Below are positions 57,145 to 64,000 of a stretch of DNA of 64,000 nt, piece by piece (the first letter of the stretch is position 1; every line of letters begins with the position of its first letter). The position numbers were made by a program, and so were the translations under genes. The DNA is from Pararheinheimera marina (lineage in GTDB: Bacteria; Pseudomonadota; Gammaproteobacteria; Enterobacterales; Alteromonadaceae), in NCBI RefSeq assembly GCF_042654345.1, contig NZ_JBHSGB010000009.1, positions 1-64,000 on the forward strand, read 5' to 3'. Below the pieces are notes generated by a model that saw only the letters and a program-made list of their open reading frames with translations, was not told the origin of the DNA and searched no databases.

Positions 57145-57768
57145 TTGACAGAAGGCCCATGTGCCGACAACGGTCAGTCCTGTCAGGAGTTGGCTTTACC
57201 TGATGCTCAACTGCAGTATTGGCCCGAATGGCTGAATGCAAAAGACGCCGCATTTTATTTTCAGCAGTTGCTGGATGAACTGGAGTGGCAACAACCCGAA
57301 TTGCGTCTTTACGGGCGGTCTGTACCCATTCCCCGACGTCAGGTCTGGATGGGTGATGCTCATTGTAGCTATCGCTATTCTGGAGTGTCATTTGAGCCTG
57401 TGCCCTGGCATCCGCTGGTGAAGCAACTGACTGAGAAACTTAACCAGCAAACCGGGCACGAATTTAACGCGGTGCTGCTCAACTGGTATGCCAATGGTGA
57501 AGACCATATGGGCTGGCATTCGGATGATGAACCAGAGCTCGGGCAATCTCCTCAAATTGCCTCGGTTAGCCTTGGCGAGGCGCGTTGGTTCGAGCTGCGC
57601 CATCAACGGCTAGGGATGCAGCTGAAGCTGATGTTACAGCATGGATCCCTACTGCTGATGGCCGGTGACTGCCAGCACTTTTGGCAGCATAGGGTCGGAA
57701 AAATGGCCAAAGCGCAGCATGGACGAATTAATCTGACTTTTCGGAAAATGATAAAAATTGCAAAGTAA
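57145..57768 (+). CDS. AlkB-like 2-oxoglutarate/Fe(II) dioxygenase
   Basis: This 207-residue protein has the AlkB fold with iron ligands H125 and D127 (GWHSDDE) and H182 (WQHRV), and the 2-oxoglutarate arginines R194 and R200 (GRINLTFRK). LNWYANGEDHMGWH is typical of the ALKBH2/3-like bacterial group that reverses N-alkyl lesions in nucleic acids. The start is TTG 57145, exactly 7 bases after AGGAG, with no ATG or GTG in frame nearby. The lesion repaired is inferred from the family. Confidence 0.9.
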   Translation: MTEGPCADNGQSCQELALPDAQLQYWPEWLNAKDAAFYFQQLLDELEWQQPELRLYGRSVPIPRRQVWMGDAHCSYRYSGVSFEPVPWHPLVKQLTEKLNQQTGHEFNAVLLNWYANGEDHMGWHSDDEPELGQSPQIASVSLGEARWFELRHQRLGMQLKLMLQHGSLLLMAGDCQHFWQHRVGKMAKAQHGRINLTFRKMIKIAK

Positions 57769-57880
57769 ATATATTTTCTTAGTCGCAGCATAGGCTTAGC
57801 AGTATTTACTGCGGAGCAGAGCTGACAACACAGATGCCCTTAACTAGAGTGAAGAAGAGGAGCAATCAAGGAGACGAGCT

Positions 57881-58219
57881 ATGTTGGTTCATACGTTAAT
57901 AGAACAGAAGTTATTGCACGCTTTTGATCCTGTGTTCCTGGATGTCGTGAATGAAAGCCATATGCACAGTGTCGGGCCCGGCGCAGAATCTCATTTCAAA
58001 GTGGTGATTGTCACCCCTGCGTTTGAAGGTCAGCGGCTGTTGCAGCGGCATCGTGCGGTGAACGCCGTGGTGGCAGAAGAGTTGGCTGAAAAAATCCATG
58101 CGTTAGCGCTGCATACCTATACACCCAGTGAGTGGTATGAGTACTACGCAGAGAAACCGCCAGCCTCGCCAAAATGCCTTGGTGGCAGTAAAAGAGACAA
58201 GTTACCGGTCACAGACTAG
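57881..58219 (+). CDS. bolA: BolA-family regulator
   Basis: The 112-residue protein aligns along its length with BolA: FDPVFLDVVNESHMHSVGPGAESHFKVVIV, then RLLQRHRAVNAVVAEEL and IHALALHTYTPSEW. The conserved histidines can bind an Fe-S cluster with a monothiol glutaredoxin. BolA affects shape and stress physiology. AAGGAG precedes the ATG. The 112-base gap upstream holds no gene; a promoter is expected there but not clear. Confidence 0.94.
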   Translation: MLVHTLIEQKLLHAFDPVFLDVVNESHMHSVGPGAESHFKVVIVTPAFEGQRLLQRHRAVNAVVAEELAEKIHALALHTYTPSEWYEYYAEKPPASPKCLGGSKRDKLPVTD

Positions 58220-58242
58220 GGCGCCAGCAGGCGCCTTTTTTT
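58220..58242 (+). terminator. Intrinsic terminator of bolA
   Basis: GGCGCC-AGCA-GGCGCC is followed by seven T residues, directly after the bolA stop. Confidence 0.92.
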
Positions 58243-58319
58243 CTATCAGCAGCCAGGCATTATTTTCTTCAGCATTTAGCCGTTCACTACTTTATTTGAG
58301 GGGAAGCTGCAGGTATCTT

Positions 58320-58336
58320 CTCTGATCAGACCTGTT
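58320..58336. promoter_or_regulatory. FadR-like operator before fabV
   Basis: CTCTGATCAGACCTGTT has the CTG-N-TC-N-GAC form of a FadR site. It matches the E. coli fabA site as I recall it at 13 of 17 positions. It is centred about 37 bases before a transcription start predicted from TAAACT at 58353-58358, the place where FadR activates fabA. A second palindrome, ACCTGTTTTTCAGGT (58330-58344), overlaps it. Confidence 0.5.
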
Positions 58337-58392
58337 TTTCAGGTTAACGGCTTAAACTAGCTGGCAATTTTCAACCACGAATAGGTTTAGTT

Positions 58393-59583
58393 ATGGTTAT
58401 TCAACCTAAGATCCGCGGCTTTATCTGTACCAATGCTCATCCTGTGGGTTGTGCTGAACACGTCAAAGAACAAATCGACTACGTCAAAAAACAAGGTGTT
58501 GTCAGCCAAGGTCCAAAAAATGTGCTGGTGATCGGAGCTTCAACAGGTTACGGCCTTGCTTCCCGCATCAGTGCGGCTTTTGGTTCGGGTGCCGCCACTT
58601 TGGGCATCTTTTTTGAAAAAGAGCCAACAGAAGGTAAAACAGCCTCTGCGGGCTGGTACAACACAGTTGCGTTTGAGCAAGCCGCTTCAGAAGCTGGGTT
58701 ATGGAACAAGCATATCAACGGTGACGCCTTTACTGATGAACTGAAATCTCAGGCCATTGATCTGATCCGTCGTGAGATGGGTAAAATTGATTTAGTGGTG
58801 TACAGCCTGGCTGCGCCTCGCCGAAAAGACCCGGTATCAGGTGAAGTTTACAGCTCAGTGTTAAAACCTATTGGTCAGTCGTACACGGCGAAAACCCTTA
58901 ATACCAGCAAACGCGAAATTGAGGACGTGTCGGTAGAGCCTGCCAATGATCTGGAGATTTTTAACACGGTCAAAGTGATGGGTGGCGAAGACTGGGAGCG
59001 TTGGCTGGACCAGCTGCAAGCCGCAGGTGTGCTGGCTGAGGGTTGTCAGACGGTTGCATATACCTACATTGGTAAAGAATTAACCTGGCCAATTTATGGT
59101 AAAGCCACGATAGGTCGGGCCAAAGAAGATCTGGACAGAGCGGCCGCGGCTATTACCAGCAAGTTGGACGGACTGAAAGGCCATGCTTATGTTGCTTCGC
59201 TAAAAGCGTTGGTCACTCAGGCGAGCTCTGCGATTCCTATTATGCCGCTTTATATTTCATTGCTGTATCGGGTGATGAAAGAGCAGGGCAGCCATGAAGG
59301 CTGTATCGAGCAGATTTATGGTTTATTCACTCAGTGCCTGTATAACAGCCAGCGTCAACTGGATGAAGCTGGCCGTTTGCGGATGGACGGCAAAGAGCTG
59401 GCGGATGATATTCAGACTGCAGTGAAAAATCTCTGGGGTCAGGTAACTACAGAAAGCATTGATAGCCTGACGGATTACAAAGGCTACCATAATGAGTTCT
59501 TGCGGCTGTTTGGCTTTGGTTACAGCCATGTTGACTATAACGCGGACGTGGACGCGTTATTGGCATTGAAGAACTTGGTTTGA
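58393..59583 (+). CDS. fabV: Enoyl-ACP reductase FabV
   Basis: FabV reduces trans-2-enoyl-ACP in fatty-acid elongation and is usually insensitive to triclosan. The 396-residue single-chain SDR shows KNVLVIGASTGYGLASR for NADH, the catalytic Y-x8-K as YGKATIGRAK-type sequence after TYIGKELTWPIYG, and the family-specific N-terminus MVIQPKIRGFICTNAHPVGC. It is monocistronic, bounded by bolA and its own terminator. A FadR-like operator lies upstream. Confidence 0.95.
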   Translation: MVIQPKIRGFICTNAHPVGCAEHVKEQIDYVKKQGVVSQGPKNVLVIGASTGYGLASRISAAFGSGAATLGIFFEKEPTEGKTASAGWYNTVAFEQAASEAGLWNKHINGDAFTDELKSQAIDLIRREMGKIDLVVYSLAAPRRKDPVSGEVYSSVLKPIGQSYTAKTLNTSKREIEDVSVEPANDLEIFNTVKVMGGEDWERWLDQLQAAGVLAEGCQTVAYTYIGKELTWPIYGKATIGRAKEDLDRAAAAITSKLDGLKGHAYVASLKALVTQASSAIPIMPLYISLLYRVMKEQGSHEGCIEQIYGLFTQCLYNSQRQLDEAGRLRMDGKELADDIQTAVKNLWGQVTTESIDSLTDYKGYHNEFLRLFGFGYSHVDYNADVDALLALKNLV

Positions 59584-59589
59584 TAAAAG

Positions 59590-59613
59590 GCCGCAGTAAT
59601 GCGGCTTTTTTTT
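59590..59613 (+). terminator. Intrinsic terminator of fabV
   Basis: A GCCGCA/TGCGGC stem with a GTAA loop is followed by eight T residues, 7 bases after the stop codon. Confidence 0.9.
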
Positions 59614-59636
59614 GCGTGTCTGACCTGAGATCTGAG

Positions 59637-59940
59637 CAAAGATGCCGAGATGTTTTTTGAGCAATGCAGGATTAAAACTAAAGTTGAATTGCATCTTTGG
59701 TCGCTTCAGAGGCAAAGCCAATAAAGTTGACTACACTAGGTTTCGGTCGGCCGAAATGCCTGAATAATTTGTTGATTAACATAGATAGACCGCGGCAATA
59801 GTGCTAGAATCCGCGACTTTGGTACGTGTGTCCTAATGGTGGGATTGTCGCACAGTCATCACTGTTACAGGATGCGCTGCGAAGGCAAGCAGCCGAAAAA
59901 CCAGGCCCAGTTTCTTTCCGTTAAAGTAGTGCAAGTACGT
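59637..59940 (+). promoter_or_regulatory. nqr upstream region and leader
   Basis: This 357-base gap between fabV and nqrA has no convincing gene. It holds an inverted repeat CAAAGATGC/GCATCTTTG with a 45-base loop (59637-59699), a TTTCGG-TCGG-CCGAAA hairpin (59741-59756), and an extended -10, TGCTAGAAT (59802-59810). Transcription from that box would give a leader of about 125 bases containing a GCTGC/GCAGC hairpin (59876-59893). The ATG has no good ribosome-binding site, so the leader may matter for translation. Confidence 0.45.
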
Positions 59941-61278
59941 ATGATAAAAATCAAAAAAGGATTGGACATTCCCCTCGCGGGCAGTCCTAAACAAGAAATC
60001 CATGATGGTCCGTCCATCAAACATGTCGCTGTACTTGGCGAAGAGTATGTCGGTATGCGTCCCACAATGCTGGTTGAGGTTGGGGATCGCGTGAAAAAAG
60101 GTCAGGCGCTTTTCGAAGACAAGAAAAACCCTGGCGTTTTATTTACCGCAGCTGTCGCCGGTACAGTAAAAGAGATCAACCGTGGTGCCAAACGTGTACT
60201 GCAATCGGTGGTGATTGAAGCCGACGGCGATGACGCCATTAGCTTTGACCAATACGATGCAGCTCAGCTGGCTAACCTGACTGCAGAACAGGTTCGTAAG
60301 AACTTGCAACAGTCTGGTTTGTGGGCAGCTCTGCGCACCCGTCCTTTCAGCGCTGTCCCAGCGGTTGACAGTGAAGCCCGTGCTATTTTCGTCACTGCGA
60401 TGGATACCAATCCATTGGCTGCTGATCCGGCACTGATCATTGCCCGCCGTACAGAAGACTTCAGTCGTGGTCTGACTGTGCTGTCAAAACTGAGCAGCAA
60501 AGTCTATCTGTGTAAAAAAGCCGGTAGCTCAGTCCCGTCAGTGCCTGCTGTTGACGTGGCCGAATTTGACGGTCCGCATCCAGCTGGTTTAGTCGGTACC
60601 CATATTCACTTCCTTGATGCTGCCAGTTACACCAAAGTGGTGTGGCACATCGGCTACCAGGATGTTATTGCGATTGGTCACTTGTTTGCCACTGGTCAGC
60701 TGGATAGCAGCCGCGTGGTGTCTTTAGGTGGTCCGGTCGTGAAGAACCCGCGTTTAATCAGCACTGTGCTTGGCGCTTCATTAGCTGAACTGACCCAAGG
60801 TGAACTGGCTGAAGGTCAGAACCGTGTGATTTCAGGTTCAGTATTGTCTGGGGCCAAAGCGATGGGCGTGCACGGTTACATTGGCCGTTACCACGTTCAG
60901 GTGTCTGTGCTGGCTGAAGGGTATGAAAAAGAATTTATCGGCTGGGCTATGCCTGGTTCAGACAAATTCTCTATTACCCGCGCTTATTTAGCTCATTTAA
61001 ATCCAAAACGGCTGTTCAACATGACAACCACCACCAACGGCTCAGACCGTGCCATGGTACCAATCGGTAACTATGAGCGTGTGATGCCATTGGATATTCT
61101 GCCGACGCTGCTGTTACGCGACCTGCTGGTTGGTGATGTGGACGAGGCAGTCGCCTTGGGTTGTTTGGAACTGGATGAAGAAGACCTGGCTCTGTGCAGC
61201 TTCGTCTGCCCTGGCAAATACGACTATGCCACAGCACTGCGTAGCTGCCTGACCAGCATCCAGAAGGAAGGCATATAA
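59941..61278 (+). CDS. nqrA: Na+-translocating NADH-quinone reductase subunit A
   Basis: NqrA is the cytoplasmic quinone-associated subunit of the sodium pump. The 445-residue product starts MIKIKKGLDIPLAGSPKQ, the family N-terminus, and includes VAVLGEEYVGMRPTMLVEVGDRVKKGQALFEDKK. An in-frame ATG at 59836 would add 35 residues unlike the family. Its stop overlaps the nqrB ATG (TAATG). Confidence 0.96.
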   Translation: MIKIKKGLDIPLAGSPKQEIHDGPSIKHVAVLGEEYVGMRPTMLVEVGDRVKKGQALFEDKKNPGVLFTAAVAGTVKEINRGAKRVLQSVVIEADGDDAISFDQYDAAQLANLTAEQVRKNLQQSGLWAALRTRPFSAVPAVDSEARAIFVTAMDTNPLAADPALIIARRTEDFSRGLTVLSKLSSKVYLCKKAGSSVPSVPAVDVAEFDGPHPAGLVGTHIHFLDAASYTKVVWHIGYQDVIAIGHLFATGQLDSSRVVSLGGPVVKNPRLISTVLGASLAELTQGELAEGQNRVISGSVLSGAKAMGVHGYIGRYHVQVSVLAEGYEKEFIGWAMPGSDKFSITRAYLAHLNPKRLFNMTTTTNGSDRAMVPIGNYERVMPLDILPTLLLRDLLVGDVDEAVALGCLELDEEDLALCSFVCPGKYDYATALRSCLTSIQKEGI

Positions 61279-62483
61279 TGAGTCTGAAGCATTTTTTAGA
61301 ATCTATTGAGCCGCAGTTTGAAAAAGGCGGCAAATACGAGAAGTGGTATGCCCTGTATGAAGCGGTGGCTACTATTCTGTATACCCCGGGTCTGGTAAAC
61401 AAAACCGGTACTCACGTACGTGACAGTATCGACCTGAAACGGATCATGATTTTCGTTTGGTTAATGTTATTCCCTGCACTGTTCTTCGGTATGTTCAATA
61501 TCGGTCATCAGTCCGTTCTGGCACTGCAGGCTGGTTTTGGTATGCCGGATACCTGGCAGGTCGGGTTATTCCAGGCATTCGGTGGGGAACTCTCTGCTGA
61601 TTCTGGCTGGGGCAGCAAAATGTGGTATGGCGCCTGCTGGTTCCTGCCCATTTATGCCACAGTGTTCCTGGTCGGCGGCTTCTGGGAAGTTCTGTTTGCG
61701 TCTATCCGCAAGCACGAAGTAAACGAAGGCTTCTTTGTTACTTCTATTCTGTTTGCACTAATCCTGCCTGCTTCTATTCCGCTTTGGCAAGCTGCTTTAG
61801 GTATTACCTTTGGTGTGGTTGTCGCGAAGGAAGTGTTTGGTGGCACTGGTCGTAACTTCTTAAACCCAGCTCTGGCTGGCCGTGCTTTCCTGTTCTTTGC
61901 TTACCCGGCTCAGATCTCTGGGGACAAAGTATGGACTGTGGCTGATGGTTATGCAGGTGCAACCTGGTTATCCAACGCGGCCAATGGTCAGGTTTCTGAT
62001 TGGTCACTGAATGCACAGTGGTGGGACGCTTTCTACGGTTTTATCCCAGGTTCTGTCGGTGAAACCTCTTTCCTGGCACTGATGATTGGTGGCCTGGCGC
62101 TTATTTACTTCCGTATTGCTTCATGGCGCATTGTTGCTGGTGTGATGATGGGTACTATCGTCTTTGCAACCATGTTTAACCTGATCGGTTCTGCAACTAA
62201 CCCGATGTTTGCAATGCCTTGGTACTGGCATATCGTGTTAGGTGGATTCGCCATCGGTATGTTCTTTATGGCAACTGACCCAGTTTCCGCGTCTTTTACC
62301 GACAAAGGTAAATGGGCATACGGCATTCTGATTGGCTTTATGGTTGTGATGATCCGTGTGGTGAACCCTGCCTATCCTGAGGGCATGATGTTGGCGATTC
62401 TGTTCGCTAACCTGTTTGCTCCTTTATTCGATTACATGGTTGCTCAGGCGAACATCAAACGGAGGCTTGCTCGTAATGTCTAG
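61278..62483 (+). CDS. nqrB: Na+-translocating NADH-quinone reductase subunit B
   Basis: The 401-residue membrane subunit has about ten helices. The covalent FMN-threonine motif is seen in PGSVGETSFLALMIGG. It carries the main sodium-translocation path. It overlaps nqrA by one base and nqrC by eight. Confidence 0.96.
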   Translation: MSLKHFLESIEPQFEKGGKYEKWYALYEAVATILYTPGLVNKTGTHVRDSIDLKRIMIFVWLMLFPALFFGMFNIGHQSVLALQAGFGMPDTWQVGLFQAFGGELSADSGWGSKMWYGACWFLPIYATVFLVGGFWEVLFASIRKHEVNEGFFVTSILFALILPASIPLWQAALGITFGVVVAKEVFGGTGRNFLNPALAGRAFLFFAYPAQISGDKVWTVADGYAGATWLSNAANGQVSDWSLNAQWWDAFYGFIPGSVGETSFLALMIGGLALIYFRIASWRIVAGVMMGTIVFATMFNLIGSATNPMFAMPWYWHIVLGGFAIGMFFMATDPVSASFTDKGKWAYGILIGFMVVMIRVVNPAYPEGMMLAILFANLFAPLFDYMVAQANIKRRLARNV

Positions 62484-63261
62484 CAATAACGATTCTATCG
62501 GCAAAACCTTTTTTGTTGTGATTGCCCTGTGTCTGGTTTGCGCTATTTTTGTAGCGACTGCAGCTGTACAGCTGCGTCCGAAACAAGCCGAAAATAAGGT
62601 ACTGGATTCGCAGAAAAACATTCTGGTCGCAACAGGCCTGTTGTCTGGCACTAATGTCAAAGAGCTGTACAGCAAACATATTCAGGAACGTTATGTGGAC
62701 CTGAATACCGGTGAATTTGTGGAAAAGCCAGCTGGTTATGAATACCGCAAAGCGATGAAAGACCCAGCCAGCAGTGTGAAGCTGGATGGTGCTGATGACC
62801 TTGCGTCTATTAAGTCGCGCGCCAATATCGCTCCTGTGTACTTTGCTTATAACAACGGTGTTGAATCGGGCGAACTGTCAGCCATTGTTCTGCCTATCCA
62901 TGGCTATGGCTTATGGTCAACCATGCATGCGTTTCTGGCGTTAGACAAAGACGGCAATACCATTAAGGGTCTTAACTACTACGAACACGGCGAAACTCCG
63001 GGGTTAGGTGGTGAAGTTCAGAATCCAAAATGGGTTGCTCAATTTGTCGGTAAGAAACTGTTAGATGATGCAGGCCAGCCTGCGATCAAAGTACTGAAAC
63101 CAGGTAATGCAAACCCAGCTTCAGCTTCTGAAGTGGATGGTTTATCTGGTGCCACTCTGACCAGTAACGGCGTGCAACATACTTTTGATTTCTGGACTGG
63201 TGCCAAGGGCTTTGCCCCATTCCTGGCGAAAGTTCGTGATGGAGCATTAAACAATGGCTAG
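62476..63261 (+). CDS. nqrC: Na+-translocating NADH-quinone reductase subunit C
   Basis: This 261-residue subunit has an N-terminal membrane helix (TFFVVIALCLVCAIFVATAAVQ) and a periplasmic FMN-binding domain. The covalent FMN site is the Thr in LSGATLTSNGV. ATG 62476, after GGAGG, overlaps the nqrB stop by eight bases; an upstream in-frame start lies wholly inside nqrB and is rejected. Confidence 0.96.
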   Translation: MSSNNDSIGKTFFVVIALCLVCAIFVATAAVQLRPKQAENKVLDSQKNILVATGLLSGTNVKELYSKHIQERYVDLNTGEFVEKPAGYEYRKAMKDPASSVKLDGADDLASIKSRANIAPVYFAYNNGVESGELSAIVLPIHGYGLWSTMHAFLALDKDGNTIKGLNYYEHGETPGLGGEVQNPKWVAQFVGKKLLDDAGQPAIKVLKPGNANPASASEVDGLSGATLTSNGVQHTFDFWTGAKGFAPFLAKVRDGALNNG

Positions 63262-63880
63262 TGCAAAAGAAATTAAGACCTTAGTCTTTGGTCCGGTTTT
63301 TGCGAACAACCCAATTGCCTTACAGGTTCTCGGTATTTGTTCAGCTCTGGCCGTAACCACTAAATTGGATAAAGCCTTAGTTATGGGTATTGCCCTGACT
63401 TTGGTAACAGCTTTCTCCAGCATGTTTATCTCTATGATCCGTAATCACATTCCTTCGAGTGTGCGGATTATCGTGCAGATGACCATTATTGCTTCATTGG
63501 TCATTGTTGTTGATCAGGTCCTGAAAGCCTTTGCTTACAACGTGGCGAAAGAGCTGTCAGTTTTCGTTGGTCTGATTATCACCAACTGTATCGTGATGGG
63601 CCGTGCCGAAGCTTATGCCATGAAGAGTCCTCCACTGATGAGCTTCCTGGACGGTATAGGTAACGGTTTAGGCTACACAGTGTTATTGCTGATCGTTGCC
63701 TTTATTCGTGAACTGTTCGGTTCAGGTACTGTGTTCGGTGTAGAGATCCTGCCTTTGATCAGTGCTGGTGGCTGGTATCAGCCAATGGGTCTGTTGTTGA
63801 TGCCTCCAAGTGCATTCTTCATCATCGGCCTGTTTATCTGGGTTCTGCGGACATTCCGCCCTGAACAGCAAGAGAAGTAA
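63254..63880 (+). CDS. nqrD: Na+-translocating NADH-quinone reductase subunit D
   Basis: The 208-residue integral membrane subunit has six predicted helices and a characteristic LIITNCIVMGRAEAYAM segment with a cysteine that helps hold the intramembrane iron centre. It overlaps nqrC by eight bases. Confidence 0.96.
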   Translation: MASAKEIKTLVFGPVFANNPIALQVLGICSALAVTTKLDKALVMGIALTLVTAFSSMFISMIRNHIPSSVRIIVQMTIIASLVIVVDQVLKAFAYNVAKELSVFVGLIITNCIVMGRAEAYAMKSPPLMSFLDGIGNGLGYTVLLLIVAFIRELFGSGTVFGVEILPLISAGGWYQPMGLLLMPPSAFFIIGLFIWVLRTFRPEQQEK

Positions 63881-63891
63881 GAGGGGCTGAC

Positions 63892-64000
63892 ATGGAACAT
63901 TATTTAAGTTTATTCGTTCGCGCTGTCTTCATTGACAACCTGGCGTTATCTTTCTTCTTGGGGATGTGTACCTTTATTGCCGTCTCTAAGCAGATTAAAA
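63892..64000 (+). CDS. nqrE: NQR subunit E, truncated by window end
   Basis: Only the first 36 residues are present (MEHYLSLFVRAVFIDNLALS, then FFLGMCTFIAVSKQIK). They match the NqrE N-terminus, including the cysteine in GMCTF paired with that of NqrD in the iron centre. GAGGGG precedes the ATG. nqrF should follow outside the window. Confidence 0.93.
   Translation, partial: MEHYLSLFVRAVFIDNLALSFFLGMCTFIAVSKQIK

Noticed and set aside
59836..59940. 35-residue extension of nqrA
   Set aside because: The family N-terminus begins at MIKIKKGLDIP; the upstream part is leader sequence.
1..64000. CRISPR arrays, tRNA or rRNA genes, insertion sequences
   Set aside because: No regularly spaced repeats, cloverleaf-like segments, rRNA stretches or transposase frames were found by reading the gaps; a dedicated scan could still find a divergent case.

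Overview
The window looks like a chromosomal segment of a free-living, aquatic gammaproteobacterium of the Alteromonadales/Chromatiaceae group, near Rheinheimera or Alishewanella. The pointers are gene content and order rather than any database match: a LacI-type NagR with an Alteromonadales-style GlcNAc operon, PLP-dependent PanP next to panC/panB, FabV as enoyl-ACP reductase, an Na+-NQR operon, and Enterobacterales-like orders such as dksA-gluQ-pcnB-folK-panB-panC and hrpB-mrcB. I see no phage, integrase, transposase, CRISPR array, rRNA or tRNA gene.

Layout. 1-7.2 kb: housekeeping genes (smrA, an M28 peptidase, a CheY-like receiver, an ArsR repressor, a sensorless chemoreceptor, ppa, fbp). 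7.4-11.1 kb: an overlapping operon mpl-ubiX-yadG-yadH. 11.2-22.9 kb: a GlcNAc catabolic locus: nagR, a TonB-dependent receptor behind twin NagR-type operators, a GH89 alpha-N-acetylglucosaminidase lipoprotein, nagX, nagK, nagB-II, nagA and nagP. The logic is outer-membrane uptake, trimming of alpha-GlcNAc, inner-membrane transport, phosphorylation, deacetylation and deamination. 23.0-27.3 kb: lemA, an M48 protease and a GGDEF/EAL protein. 27.6-34.8 kb: panP facing dksA-gluQ-pcnB-folK-panB-panC, with an ERIC-family element at the end of folK and a pcnB gene that seems to use a non-AUG start codon. 35.1-42.0 kb: a TauE-like permease, pepB, hrpB and mrcB.

42.0-46.7 kb holds the least ordinary locus. 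Two paralogous, membrane-anchored CadC/ToxR-type regulators flank a 93-residue exported peptide. The peptide carries two near-identical ANTCPTYPxCKQEF repeats. Base composition drops sharply from about residue 200 of the first regulator (just after its membrane helix) through the peptide gene, then recovers in the second regulator. I read this as a sensor-domain-plus-peptide cassette of separate evolutionary history.

46.7-64 kb: hemL and pyrB, a CLC channel gene with hemJ, a coiled-coil membrane protein with erpA, a small XRE regulator, the ampG / cyclophilin / yajG / rlmG run, an alkB homologue, bolA, fabV behind a FadR-like operator, and the nqrABCDE genes, cut off by the window end inside nqrE.
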